From positions 1 to 64,000 of the forward strand of contig JBLRWO010000024.1 in NCBI GenBank assembly GCA_047921215.1: 64,000 nucleotides of DNA. The letters run 5' to 3'. The position numbers were made by a program, and so were the translations under genes. Numbering within the stretch: position 1 is the stretch's first letter; each line of letters starts with the position of its first letter. Under the pieces are notes generated by a model. The model was not told where the DNA came from. It did not search any database and saw nothing but the letters and a program-made list of their open reading frames with translations. Shown here one piece after another: positions 17,307 through 26,293 of this stretch. The stretch comes from RECM01 sp047921215. Its GTDB lineage: Bacteria; Bacteroidota; Rhodothermia; Balneolales; Cyclonatronaceae.

Positions 17307-17855
17307 ATGAATGAAACAACAGCAAACCATCAGATTTCACCCGACAAAATGCTGGAGCGGCGCTACAGGCTTACCCTTGAGTTTATGCAGAAAAGTGTAA
17401 AACCGCCTTTAAAAATACTCGACCTCGGTGAAAAAAATCCATTTTCCATGATTATGGAGAATGAAGGGTACGATGTTGTAAACACCGATTTTGACCTTGA
17501 CCGGAATCCGGAACCGCTGGAGCAATTTTCAGCAGATTGCTCCACAGCATTTGAGATATTTGAGCACCTGCTGAACCCCCTGACTGTACTACAAAAACTG
17601 CCGGTAAATCATCTTTTCGCTTCTGTACCTCTTGATCTCTGGTTTGCCAGGGCTTACAGAAATAAAACGGACCCATGGGACCGTCATTTCCACGAATTTG
17701 AGGATTGGCAGTTTGACTGGCTGCTGGACCATGCGGGCTGGAAAATTATTCGCAGGGAAAAGTGGACTGCCCCCGTCAGCAAAATCGGTATCCGGCCTGT
17801 TTTACGACGTTTCACTCACCGGTGGTACATTGTCGAAGCGGTCAGGAAATCCTGA
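17307..17855 (+). CDS. Small class I SAM-dependent methyltransferase
   Basis: The 182-residue sequence has the SAM-binding start ILDLGEKNPFSMIMENEGYDVVNTDFDLD and a variant motif IV FEIFEHLLNPLTVLQKLP. The glycine-rich loop is degenerate (DLGEKNPFS instead of DxGxGxG), so activity is uncertain. DRHFHEFEDWQFDWLLDHAGWKII resembles the C-terminal part of methyltransferases in sugar-modification loci. It stands 103 bp after the FemAB-like gene and converges on a glycosyltransferase gene. Confidence 0.72.
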   Translation: MNETTANHQISPDKMLERRYRLTLEFMQKSVKPPLKILDLGEKNPFSMIMENEGYDVVNTDFDLDRNPEPLEQFSADCSTAFEIFEHLLNPLTVLQKLPVNHLFASVPLDLWFARAYRNKTDPWDRHFHEFEDWQFDWLLDHAGWKIIRREKWTAPVSKIGIRPVLRRFTHRWYIVEAVRKS

Positions 17856-17880
17856 TAAATATATCCATTGGATTAAATTG

Positions 17881-19098
17881 TCACAGCAAATCATACAAGG
17901 CAGCCAGCTCTTTCCCTGTGGATTCCCAGTTCAGTGATCCCTCAAGGGTAGCCTTTCTGCCATTGGCGCCCATTCTTGCCGCCATTTCTCTATCATTGTA
18001 TATAACCTCAATTTTTGCGGCACAATCCTTTGCGTTGCCGGCTTCAAAAACAAGACCGCTTCTGGCCTGCTCCACGGTTCGCTTCAGGGGCTTACAGGTA
18101 CTGACTAAAACCGGGCGCCCGGTCATCATCGACTGGAATAATTTGTGCGGGATGGTATGGTTTGTATGACTGTTGTCGTTGTGGGGAATCACATTTACCG
18201 AGGCGTGCGACATGAACGAATGGAAAAGCTCAAACGGCTGATACCCTTTAAAATGTACGCGGCCGGCTACCCCGAGATCGGCGGCCTGTTGTTTCAGGCT
18301 CTGAACAATATCCCTGTTACCCGTACCAACAATAACAAGACTGATATCCTTACGGTTTTTCAGATGTGCCATTGCCTCGATAACGGTATCGACACCCCTG
18401 TGCGGACCCAATCCACCAGCATACAGCAGTATAAATTCATCCTTTAATTCACCGTAAATATCTTCAACTATCTTCTGATCCAAAAAGCTTTTGGATTCAG
18501 TATTGGTAATTACGTGAATTTTACCGGGTAGTATGTGATGCTTTTGTATCAGCCGGTCTTTCATCTCATCCACAACAGCAATCACCACATCACATTTTTG
18601 TGTTGCATTACGTTCAAATTTCAGCCATCTGTTGTAACTGAAAAAAATCCGGTTCTTCAGACGTATTAGAGGACTCTTTCTCCACTTAAACCAGATTTTC
18701 AAGCCCTCGGGGTAGTTTTCGTGAAGGTCAAGCACCCACTTGATCTTTTTCTTTCGGGCAACGGATTCAACGGTTCCGGCCAGGGGCAGGTCATGCACAT
18801 GCAACACGTCAATATTAAACTGTTCAACAAAACCGGTTAGGGCCTTTCCAATAGCAGGATGGTAGAAAAAACAGGCATTGAGCATGTCCCACAATCCCTC
18901 CGATATTTTTGACTGACCGATGTAAACCCTCCGGATATTCATCCCGTCAACTTCATCGTATTCCTTCTCCTGCAGCCTCCGGTAGCATAACAGAAAGACC
19001 TCATGTCCGGCGTTTATCAATGCTTCTGCCTCTTTAAATACCCTGATATCATCCGGATAGAATGAATTCAGAACCATCCCGATTTTTTTTGCCCGCAT
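17881..19098 (-). CDS. Glycosyltransferase family 4 protein
   Basis: 405 residues in a GT-B fold. The N-terminal half is KIGMVLNSFYPDDIRVFKEAEALINAGHEVFLLCYR with DVLHVHDLPLAG. The C-terminal half has LLYAGGLGPHRGVDTVIEAMAHL, VIVGTGNRDIVQSLKQQAADLG, HFKGYQPFELFHSFMSHASVNVIPH and the nucleotide-sugar loop KLFQSMMTGRPVLVSTC...VFEAGN. It is the only minus-strand gene in the polysaccharide block and has its own promoter in the 357-bp gap before the flippase. Likely adds a hexose to the same glycan. Donor unknown. Confidence 0.88.
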   Translation of the reverse strand: MRAKKIGMVLNSFYPDDIRVFKEAEALINAGHEVFLLCYRRLQEKEYDEVDGMNIRRVYIGQSKISEGLWDMLNACFFYHPAIGKALTGFVEQFNIDVLHVHDLPLAGTVESVARKKKIKWVLDLHENYPEGLKIWFKWRKSPLIRLKNRIFFSYNRWLKFERNATQKCDVVIAVVDEMKDRLIQKHHILPGKIHVITNTESKSFLDQKIVEDIYGELKDEFILLYAGGLGPHRGVDTVIEAMAHLKNRKDISLVIVGTGNRDIVQSLKQQAADLGVAGRVHFKGYQPFELFHSFMSHASVNVIPHNDNSHTNHTIPHKLFQSMMTGRPVLVSTCKPLKRTVEQARSGLVFEAGNAKDCAAKIEVIYNDREMAARMGANGRKATLEGSLNWESTGKELAALYDLL

Positions 19099-19455
19099 AT
19101 ATGTGTTTATATGGATCTCAGTGAATTAACATTGATTTCAGAAAGAAGTAAAAGATGCTTTGGCCGAAAATACCACTATTTGGAATTAAGGTTATCGTTA
19201 TTCAGAAAAACCACTTCTTCGGATTTTTAACCGGATTTTTATAGTCCCGACAATACTGAACCGATGTGGTGTCTAAATTCTTTATTATTACATTCACTGT
19301 TATTTGGAAAAAACCGTCATCAAATAGTGTTATCCCTGCAAGGTGTCATGGCGATAACGGTATCTTATGAATGTGAATACCCAAAGCTATAGAAAATTGA
19401 GTAAGGCGGCACCCGGACAGTACAAGAAAGTAAACCCTCATCAACCCGATTCAAA
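19099..19455. other. Divergent intergenic region between GT4 and flippase
   Basis: 357 bp, AT-rich, holding the start regions of the minus-strand glycosyltransferase and plus-strand flippase. I see no RNA gene or strong repeat. A 33-codon frame (ATG 19367 to TAG 19468) overlaps the flippase start out of frame and is not accepted. Confidence 0.4.
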
Positions 19456-20943
19456 GTGGGGATCATAGCCCGACAAAGCATCTTTAATGCCGCCTACACC
19501 TATCTGGGTATATTGTTGGGTGTTATACTCACTCTTTTCCTGTACCCCTACATTCTGGAACCGGAACAGTATGGTTTGACCAGGGTATTGGTATCGGCAT
19601 CGATAATCGGTGCCCAGTTTGCTCATCTTGGAATGCGAAACACGGTAATCCGCTTTTTCCCGTTTTTCAAAAATCCGGAGAAGAACCATTCCGGGCTGCT
19701 GTTCTGGGCCATTACCATTCCGCTGGCTGGATTTCTCATCTTTGCCACGATTTTGTGGCTTTTTCGTGAGCCACTTATCGGTTTATACGCAGAGCGGTCA
19801 CCCATTTTTGCAGATTATTTCATGTACATACTGCCGCTCACCTTTTTTATTCTCTACTTCGACATCCTGAACAATTACCTCAGATCTCTCCAGGACTCCA
19901 CAACAGGTTCAATGGTCTCAGAGGTGATGCTGAGGGTGGCAATTATTCTGATGCTGGGAATCTATTTTACCGGATGGATATCCTTCAGCACATTTATACT
20001 TCTGTTTGCCCTGGCTTACGGTTTGCAGCCAATCTGGCTGATTATAACCCTGTTAAAGACCGGTGAGCTGAACCTTCGACCCGATTTTACCTTTATGCGA
20101 AGATCGGTAATCAGGGGCATGACCTCCTATGGTTTATATACATTCCTGGGCGGGGTAACTACCGTTATTGTCTGGAATGTAGATATCATGATGCTCGGTT
20201 CCATGAGCGGGCTTGAACAGACAGCGATCTATGCCATTGCCTTCTACATTGGAACCGTGATTACCGTGCCACAGCGGGCTATTGACAAGATCACAACACC
20301 GGTCATAGCCGGGCTGATCAAGCACAAAAAAAACTGGCCTGAAGTCAACACCATTTACCGGAAAACCTCCCTCAACCAGTTCATAGCCGGGGTACTGATC
20401 CTGGCCCTGATTTGGACAAATATTGATATGCTGCTCAGTCTCCTTCCGGAAGTTTACGCTGATGGCAAGTGGGTGGTTCTTTTTATAGGCCTTGGCAAAC
20501 TTTTTGACATGGCTACCGGAGCCAATGGCAGTATCATAATTACCTCAAAATACTACCGCTACGACCTTCTGTTCAACCTGCTTCTGGTGATATTCACCGT
20601 TACGCTGAACCTCCTGCTCATTCCACGATACGGGATAAACGGAGCGGCCATTGCTACGATGCTCTCCATTTTTCTCTATAACCTGATCAAATATCTTTTT
20701 GTCTGGCTCAGGTTCTCCATGCAGCCCTTTACCCCCCATTTTCTGACCGTTGCGCTTCTTGCATCCGCATCCATGTGGATTGTTTTTCAGATACCAGACA
20801 TTTCACCATTCACTGATATCCTGGTCCGGTCGGCAACCCTGCTGATATTGTTTCTGATCCCCGTATGGTGGTTCGGGATATCAGAAGATGCAAACCGGAT
20901 TTTGCGGCAGATAACAGATCAGATCCTGGCGAGAAAACCGTAG
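19456..20943 (+). CDS. Oligosaccharide flippase (MATE/MOP superfamily, Wzx-like)
   Basis: The 495-residue protein has about 14 hydrophobic helices from residue 8 to the C-terminus, with the MOP-superfamily opening RQSIFNAAYTYLGILLGVILTLFLYPYIL and NTVIRFFPFFKN. It probably flips lipid-linked glycan units across the inner membrane, completing the polysaccharide block. The start is GTG 19456, supported by the family-typical VGIIARQSIFN beginning. No upstream ATG is in frame. Confidence 0.88.
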   Translation: MGIIARQSIFNAAYTYLGILLGVILTLFLYPYILEPEQYGLTRVLVSASIIGAQFAHLGMRNTVIRFFPFFKNPEKNHSGLLFWAITIPLAGFLIFATILWLFREPLIGLYAERSPIFADYFMYILPLTFFILYFDILNNYLRSLQDSTTGSMVSEVMLRVAIILMLGIYFTGWISFSTFILLFALAYGLQPIWLIITLLKTGELNLRPDFTFMRRSVIRGMTSYGLYTFLGGVTTVIVWNVDIMMLGSMSGLEQTAIYAIAFYIGTVITVPQRAIDKITTPVIAGLIKHKKNWPEVNTIYRKTSLNQFIAGVLILALIWTNIDMLLSLLPEVYADGKWVVLFIGLGKLFDMATGANGSIIITSKYYRYDLLFNLLLVIFTVTLNLLLIPRYGINGAAIATMLSIFLYNLIKYLFVWLRFSMQPFTPHFLTVALLASASMWIVFQIPDISPFTDILVRSATLLILFLIPVWWFGISEDANRILRQITDQILARKP

Positions 20944-21119
20944 CACCCGGCAACAGTTCCGGCACTGCTGCCATCGGTGGCATTCCTGCCAAAAACTGGC
21001 AATGCTGCACTTCGGAATTTGATTTCCGGTTTCATATTGCCTGAACTGCATGTACATTACAGCAAATGGTATTTTTCAGAAATACCGGGCACACCAAACG
21101 AAATTAATGAGGTGAAATC

Positions 21120-21503
21120 ATGTTTTATATCAAAGAATCTGACAAATCATTCGAACAGGCATCGGCAGACCTCGAAACAGCAGTAAAAAATCACGGTTTC
21201 GGCGTACTGCACATACATGATATCGGTGCAATTCTGCGCAGCAAAGGATTTGAATTCGGGGAAGAGTGCAGGGTATTTGAAGTATGCAATCCCGGTCAGG
21301 CAAATAAGATACTCTCAATTGATATGCGCATGAACATGGCCTTACCGTGCCGGATCTCGGTTTATACGGAAAATGGAAAATCAAAAATCGGTCTTATTAA
21401 ACCAGACCCCATGTTTGCCACCCTGACTGATGATTCCTCTATTGCGGGTATTGCCAGTGAGGTAGAGAAAGACACCATCAAAATGGTGGATGAGGCCAGA
21501 TAA
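21120..21503 (+). CDS. DUF302 domain protein
   Basis: 127 residues covering a single DUF302 domain: SFEQASADLETAVKNHGFGVLHIHDIGAILRSKG, FEVCNPGQANKILSIDMRMNMALPCRISVYTENGKSKIGLIKP and a closing helix EVEKDTIKMVDEAR. The Cys in EVCNP and in LPCRI are family-typical. A GAGGTGA sequence 6-12 bases before the ATG is a rare clear ribosome binding site for this genome. Biochemical role of DUF302 is unknown. A link with redox or heavy-metal stress is suggested only by the neighbourhoods of other members. Confidence 0.85.
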   Translation: MFYIKESDKSFEQASADLETAVKNHGFGVLHIHDIGAILRSKGFEFGEECRVFEVCNPGQANKILSIDMRMNMALPCRISVYTENGKSKIGLIKPDPMFATLTDDSSIAGIASEVEKDTIKMVDEAR

Positions 21504-21589
21504 AGACATTATCGTCTTGATGAGCATGTAATTTCGCCCCAATCGGGCAACACCGTTTTGAAGGCGACAAGTAACTTGTAACTGGCAGC

Positions 21590-22840
21590 ATGGCCATGAC
21601 AACACACCATACCCATGTTCCGGGACTGAAAAATAACTGGAAACAGTTTTCTCTTCTGGTCTTGATCAACGCTTTCGTGGGTGGCATGGTTGGCCTTGAA
21701 CGGACCATCCTTCCGGAAATAGCCGAAACCGACTTCGGGATTGCGGCACGGTCTGCCATCTTCTCATTCATCGTTGTTTTTGGCATCACAAAAGCAGTTT
21801 CCAACTATTTCGCCGGTCGGTTTGCTCAGCGCATCGGGAGAAAAAAAATGCTGGTTACCGGGTGGCTTTTCGGCATACCGGTACCGTTCATCCTCATGTT
21901 TGCCCCCGACTGGAACTGGATTATTGTGGCCAATCTGTTTCTGGGCATCAACCAGGGGCTGGCCTGGTCGGCCAATGTAATTATGAAAATTGACCTTGCG
22001 GGTCATAAAGATCGAGGACTGGCCATGGGGCTGAACGAGTTCGCCGGGTACCTGGCCGTTGCCATTGTGGCATTTCTGACCGGCTGGATAGCAGCTGAAT
22101 TCGGTCTGCGACCATATCCGTTTTATCTCGGCATTGTTTTGGCCGTGCTCGGACTGCTCATGTCGGTCTTTCTCGTTCGCGATACCGCTCCCTTTGTGGA
22201 TTTCGAATCCAGGAATTCCGATCATTCGCTGAGAAAGAAACATCTGTTCAGTGAGGTCAGCTTCCGGGACCGCAATCTGCAGGCCGTATCGCAGGCCGGC
22301 TTGATGACCAACTTCAAAGACGGCATGGCCTGGGGTGCCTTCCCCATATTTCTGGCTTCGGCCGGTTTGACACTTACCCAGATCGGGATTGTTGTGTCCG
22401 TCTATCCGGCATTCTGGGGAATACTGCAGGTTACTACCGGGAAAATATCCGATTATACCGGACGAAAAAAAATGCTTTGGGCAGGTATGCTTGTACAGGG
22501 GTTCAGTCTGCTGTTATTTCCACTGCTGGAACATTTCTATGCATTTATTCTGGTGGCGGCACTGCTCGGTACCGGCACCGCGATGGTCTATCCCACTTTT
22601 CTGGCAGCCGTTGCCGACCTTACCCACCCGCAGGACCGTGCAGAAAGTGTCGGCGTATTCCGGTTGTGGCGCGATGGGGGTTATGCCTTTGGTGCCATAT
22701 TCTCAGGGATCATTGCCGATTTTTTCGATCTGAACCTGGCGATTACTCTGACCGGGGTTCTGGTCATCTTTTCAGCCATCTGGATTATGGCGAGAATGAA
22801 CAGGCTTAAAGATCCCGTTGTGAAATCGAATTATCATTGA
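21590..22840 (+). CDS. Major facilitator superfamily transporter
   Basis: The 416-residue membrane protein has 12 predicted helices in two sets of six. The MFS motif A equivalents are AGRFAQRIGRKKMLVTG after helix 2 and GKISDYTGRKKMLWAGM after helix 8. SANVIMKIDLAGHKDRGLAMGLNEFAGY and a matching C-terminal TLPTFLAAVADLTHPQDRAESVGVF-like loop occur in MFS proteins of drug/organic-acid type. Substrate not predictable. It sits 86 bp after DUF302 on the same strand and may be co-transcribed. Confidence 0.9.
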   Translation: MAMTTHHTHVPGLKNNWKQFSLLVLINAFVGGMVGLERTILPEIAETDFGIAARSAIFSFIVVFGITKAVSNYFAGRFAQRIGRKKMLVTGWLFGIPVPFILMFAPDWNWIIVANLFLGINQGLAWSANVIMKIDLAGHKDRGLAMGLNEFAGYLAVAIVAFLTGWIAAEFGLRPYPFYLGIVLAVLGLLMSVFLVRDTAPFVDFESRNSDHSLRKKHLFSEVSFRDRNLQAVSQAGLMTNFKDGMAWGAFPIFLASAGLTLTQIGIVVSVYPAFWGILQVTTGKISDYTGRKKMLWAGMLVQGFSLLLFPLLEHFYAFILVAALLGTGTAMVYPTFLAAVADLTHPQDRAESVGVFRLWRDGGYAFGAIFSGIIADFFDLNLAITLTGVLVIFSAIWIMARMNRLKDPVVKSNYH

Positions 22841-23032
22841 CCAGAATTTCAGCACCAAGATGTTGATATTAATTACCTTTACCTTTTAATTGTTGAAATG
22901 TCTGATCCTGCCCGATAATATCGTTTATCCATCGTAATGAATTAGTCCCAAAAGTTCGGGATTCAGTCACAAAAATTTAGTCACAAATTGATCATTACAA
23001 CACAACCATTCACATTAATTATCAAGTGCTGA

Positions 23033-23425
23033 CATCATAAAAACCCTGTTAACTGGTTCGAATTTTACGCTCAGGATATGAACAGAGCGACAAATTTCTA
23101 TGAATCTGTTCTTGGTGTAAAGCTGGAAAAAATGAATGTCCCCACCGACGGAAACAACAATGACCATTTCTAGATGGTGGCATTCCCCATGGTTGCGGAT
23201 GAGCCCAACACGAGTGGTGCACTCGTTAAAGCCGAAGGTATGCCATCCGGCGGAAACAGTGTGGTCAGCTATTTTACCTGTGATGACTGCAGCGTTGAGC
23301 AGAGCCGGGTGGAAGAATCCGGTGGCAGGCTTTTAAAAGAAAAGTTTTCGATTGGAAACTACGGATACGTATCCATTTGTCAGGATACTGAAGGCAACAC
23401 ATTCGGTCTTCATTCGAGGCAATAG
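23033..23425 (+). pseudogene. Broken VOC (glyoxalase/bleomycin-resistance-like) gene
   Basis: One frame reads NPVNWFEFYAQDMNRATNFY, ESVLGVKLEKM, then a TAG stop at 23171-23173, and resumes MVAFPMVADEPNTSGALV, GNSVVSYFTCDDCSVEQSRV, GYVSICQDTEGNTFGLHS. This is a full vicinal-oxygen-chelate domain protein of about 130 residues interrupted by one nonsense codon (GAG to TAG would fit the family). An in-frame TGA lies at 23030-23032, with no ATG between it and the first conserved residues, so the start codon also seems lost. The 3' half alone has an ATG at 23174 but would lack half the fold. Confidence 0.82.
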
Positions 23426-23579
23426 GGGCAGCTCCGGTTATTACCTTTAATTATCCCGGCGTAACAACCGGGAGCCGTTTGGATTTTATGCATCATTCCA
23501 TATAACTGACTGGAGAACCGCAGATTGAAACTTACGAACTCATTTTCCCAATATTTCTGCGCTTTACCCCCTTTCGCCG

Positions 23580-23587
23580 TATCTTTG
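23580..23587 (+). promoter_or_regulatory. Bacteroidota-type -7 promoter box of hisS
   Basis: TATCTTTG matches the TAnnTTTG consensus exactly, 26 bp before the hisS ATG. The expected -33 TTG is only approximately present (TTTCTG around 23554-23559). The same eight bases occur before the DUF3179 gene. Confidence 0.55.
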
Positions 23588-23613
23588 CGCACTCATTAAA
23601 CAGTGCAAAACAA

Positions 23614-24879
23614 ATGGCAAAAGACAGTTTCAGAACTCATCACGGAATGGTCGACATCCTGCCCGGCGAATCGGAGCAGTGGCAGGCAATCGAAAAAATT
23701 ATTCACAATACGGCGCGCGAGTTTCATTTCAGGGAAATTCGTACCCCCGTGCTGGAACCGACCGAACTGATCGCCCGGGGAATCGGTCAGCTCACCGACA
23801 TCGTATCGAAGGAGATGTTCACCTTCAGCCGTGGCGAAGATAATTATGTACTCCGTCCCGAATGTACCGCACCGGTGGCCAGGGCCTATATTCAGCATCA
23901 TCTTGATCAGCGCGGAGGTACCCAAAAGCTGTACTATATCGGGCCCATGTTCCGTGCCGAGCGACCCCAGAAAGGGCGGCAGCGGCAGTTTCACCAGTTT
24001 GGCGCTGAATTGATCGGCAGTAATGCACCTGCTGCCGACGCCGAAATTATTGCGTTTATGGCCCGTATCTATGAGAAAGCCGGCATCACAAACACCACGC
24101 TCAAACTCAATTCGGTGGGCGACCCTGAATCCCGCAAAGCATACAAGCAGGCGCTTCAGGATTATTTTCGCCCAAAATTCGGGCAATTGAGCGATATTTC
24201 GCGGCAGCGGTTCGAAACTAACCCCATGCGCATCCTGGATTCGAAGGAGGAGGAAGACCAGCCCTTTATTGCCGGTGCCCCCCTGATCACCGACTACCTG
24301 AACGAGGAGTGCCGGGATCACTATTCAGCTGTAAAAGAACGTCTTGATCTGCTGGGTATCAGCTATACCGAAGATCCCCGCCTGGTTCGCGGACTCGATT
24401 ACTACACCAAAACCGCGTTTGAGCTGGTGAGTCCCGACCTGGGTTCACAGGATGCCCTTGGCGGTGGCGGCCGTTACGACCTGCTCATTGAGGAGATCGG
24501 CGGAAGACCGACCCCCGCGGTCGGGTTCGCATCGGGCATGGAGCGGTTCCTCATAGCCTGTGAAGCACTTGGAATAACCCCGGGATCCGACCCCATTCCC
24601 GACGTTTACATCGTGACCCGTGGTGAAGAGGCCGGGAAATGGGGCCTGAAAATGCTGAAAACACTAAGGAAAGCCGGTATCAGTGCCACAATGGATTTTG
24701 CCGAAAGATCGGTCAAGGCCCAGATGAAGGATGCCAACCGCGAACAGGCCCGCTTCTGCATCATTGTGGGCGAGGATGAGCTAAAACAGGGGCGGTTTAC
24801 GTTACGGAACATGAGTGAAAGCGATGAACAGATGCTCACTCCCGACGAAATCATAAACCGGCTTCAACCCCTTTTATAA
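23614..24879 (+). CDS. hisS: Histidyl-tRNA synthetase
   Basis: Charges tRNA-His. The 421-residue class II synthetase shows the start FRTHHGMVDILPGES, motif 1 region FHFREIRTPVLEPTELIARGIG, motif 2 YYIGPMFRAERPQKGRQRQFHQFGAE, the histidine-specific LVRGLDYYTKTAFE, motif 3 GGGRYDLLIEEIGGRPTPAVGFASGMER, and a C-terminal anticodon-binding domain beginning PDVYIVTRG. Full length with no defect. A 5-bp gap separates it from the next gene. Confidence 0.97.
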   Translation: MAKDSFRTHHGMVDILPGESEQWQAIEKIIHNTAREFHFREIRTPVLEPTELIARGIGQLTDIVSKEMFTFSRGEDNYVLRPECTAPVARAYIQHHLDQRGGTQKLYYIGPMFRAERPQKGRQRQFHQFGAELIGSNAPAADAEIIAFMARIYEKAGITNTTLKLNSVGDPESRKAYKQALQDYFRPKFGQLSDISRQRFETNPMRILDSKEEEDQPFIAGAPLITDYLNEECRDHYSAVKERLDLLGISYTEDPRLVRGLDYYTKTAFELVSPDLGSQDALGGGGRYDLLIEEIGGRPTPAVGFASGMERFLIACEALGITPGSDPIPDVYIVTRGEEAGKWGLKMLKTLRKAGISATMDFAERSVKAQMKDANREQARFCIIVGEDELKQGRFTLRNMSESDEQMLTPDEIINRLQPLL

Positions 24880-24884
24880 TCACC

Positions 24885-26156
24885 ATGAAACGACTGTTTA
24901 TCACCCTTTTCATCATACTACTGCTTCTCTTCGGCCTGAACTTCACCATTTCGGTAATTGTGACCAAATCGGTGGAAACCGCTCTCGGCATATTGTCTGA
25001 TGAACCCGGCAGAGACCTAATCTACAGCCGTGTTGAAACACGTCCCTATGCCGCTACGGTCACTATATCGGACTTCATCTACACCGGTACGGATTACCCT
25101 GCACAAATAAGCACAGGCGAACTGAAGCTGAAACTCAGCCACAGCGATTTTTTCCGGATTGTGTTTTCTCCGTCCGAAACCACGTACAGCAGGATCAACC
25201 GGTACAATATAGAGGCCTCGTCGTTCAGTTATCAGCACGAAGAAAACGAATTTTTCCTGATTGCCGAACAGGCCAGATGGACACAGGAAGGCAGTCTGCA
25301 GGACTTTACCAACTCCGTATTCAGCGGCATCCTGCAAGGCGGCAACCACCGGTTCAGCCTTAATCTTGAAAACCCTGAGCTCCGGATTGGTTCAGTGACT
25401 TCACTGCCCGGATTCACATCCAGCAACGGGTTCATCGTTACCGATCACATCACCCTGAATATGGAGTACACTCCCGGGGATAACCGCTTCCATATTACCG
25501 AATTTGTGGCCGGTGATGAAAACAACCAGGCACAGCTTCAGGGCAGTATAATCCTTCATACAACCGGCAGTGAGGTTTTTCCCGACCGGTTAGATATTGA
25601 ATTTAATCTGGATGCCCTGTCACCCGACTTTTCGATTACTATTCCGGGCAACCCCGGCACGCTGAATACCGGCACGCTTCAGGCAACTCTTCTTGCCACC
25701 ATTGGTTTTCAGGATGATGAATGGAGACCGCATGACGTGGTTCTGAAATTTTCGGGTGCACGGGCCCTTATAACGCCCTCCGCTGCCATGGAACAACAGC
25801 TGCAGCCGATGTTCAGGATACTCGGTGTTCCCTTCCAGCCGCTGTCTGTTGCCCGTATCGAGGGCGAGGTATTAATGCTCGACGATCGGCTTGAAATTGC
25901 GGTTCGAGAGGCAGAAACTGTATTTACCAAAATACGATTCAATCTGGTTACCTTCATGAACGACGACGAGATGCAGGAATGGCCCCTTGCAGGAGGAACT
26001 TTTGAATTGTTTGAGATGGAGCCACAAGTGGTCCAGCTCGTTCGCGGTCTTGAATCATTTATGCGCTGGCAGCTGCAGTGGGATGGCAACCGCGTTTATG
26101 TACCCGTAAGCGGTACCATGGGCCGGCCACAGCTTCGCGGAATCACGATACGGTAA
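24885..26156 (+). CDS. Membrane-anchored hypothetical protein, AsmA-like layout
   Basis: I do not recognise the family with confidence. The 423 residues start with a single hydrophobic helix (about 4-26, LFITLFIILLLLFGLNFTISVIV), followed by a long beta-rich region with alternating hydrophobic strands and no cysteines. Near the C-terminus there is a WQLQWDGNRVYVPVSGTMGRPQLRGITIR tail. One N-terminal anchor followed by a long periplasmic beta-rich domain and a repeat-like PVSGTMGRPQ resembles AsmA/bridge-like lipid transport proteins, but this is inference. It begins five bases after hisS and is likely co-transcribed with it. Confidence 0.6.
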   Translation: MKRLFITLFIILLLLFGLNFTISVIVTKSVETALGILSDEPGRDLIYSRVETRPYAATVTISDFIYTGTDYPAQISTGELKLKLSHSDFFRIVFSPSETTYSRINRYNIEASSFSYQHEENEFFLIAEQARWTQEGSLQDFTNSVFSGILQGGNHRFSLNLENPELRIGSVTSLPGFTSSNGFIVTDHITLNMEYTPGDNRFHITEFVAGDENNQAQLQGSIILHTTGSEVFPDRLDIEFNLDALSPDFSITIPGNPGTLNTGTLQATLLATIGFQDDEWRPHDVVLKFSGARALITPSAAMEQQLQPMFRILGVPFQPLSVARIEGEVLMLDDRLEIAVREAETVFTKIRFNLVTFMNDDEMQEWPLAGGTFELFEMEPQVVQLVRGLESFMRWQLQWDGNRVYVPVSGTMGRPQLRGITIR

Positions 26157-26293
26157 TCGGCACAACCCGGAATTTCAGGAATCGTTTCAGGCCTTGAATA
26201 CGGTTCGCTGACAAGTCGGAAAGGGCGGAACTGGAGGCGATTGGGGACCTGGTGAGCCCCGGATGCAACCAGTGACAGTTGCCCGACACCCCG

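Noticed and set aside
19367..19468. 33-codon frame before the flippase
   Set aside because: Runs out of frame into the flippase start, and no conserved features.
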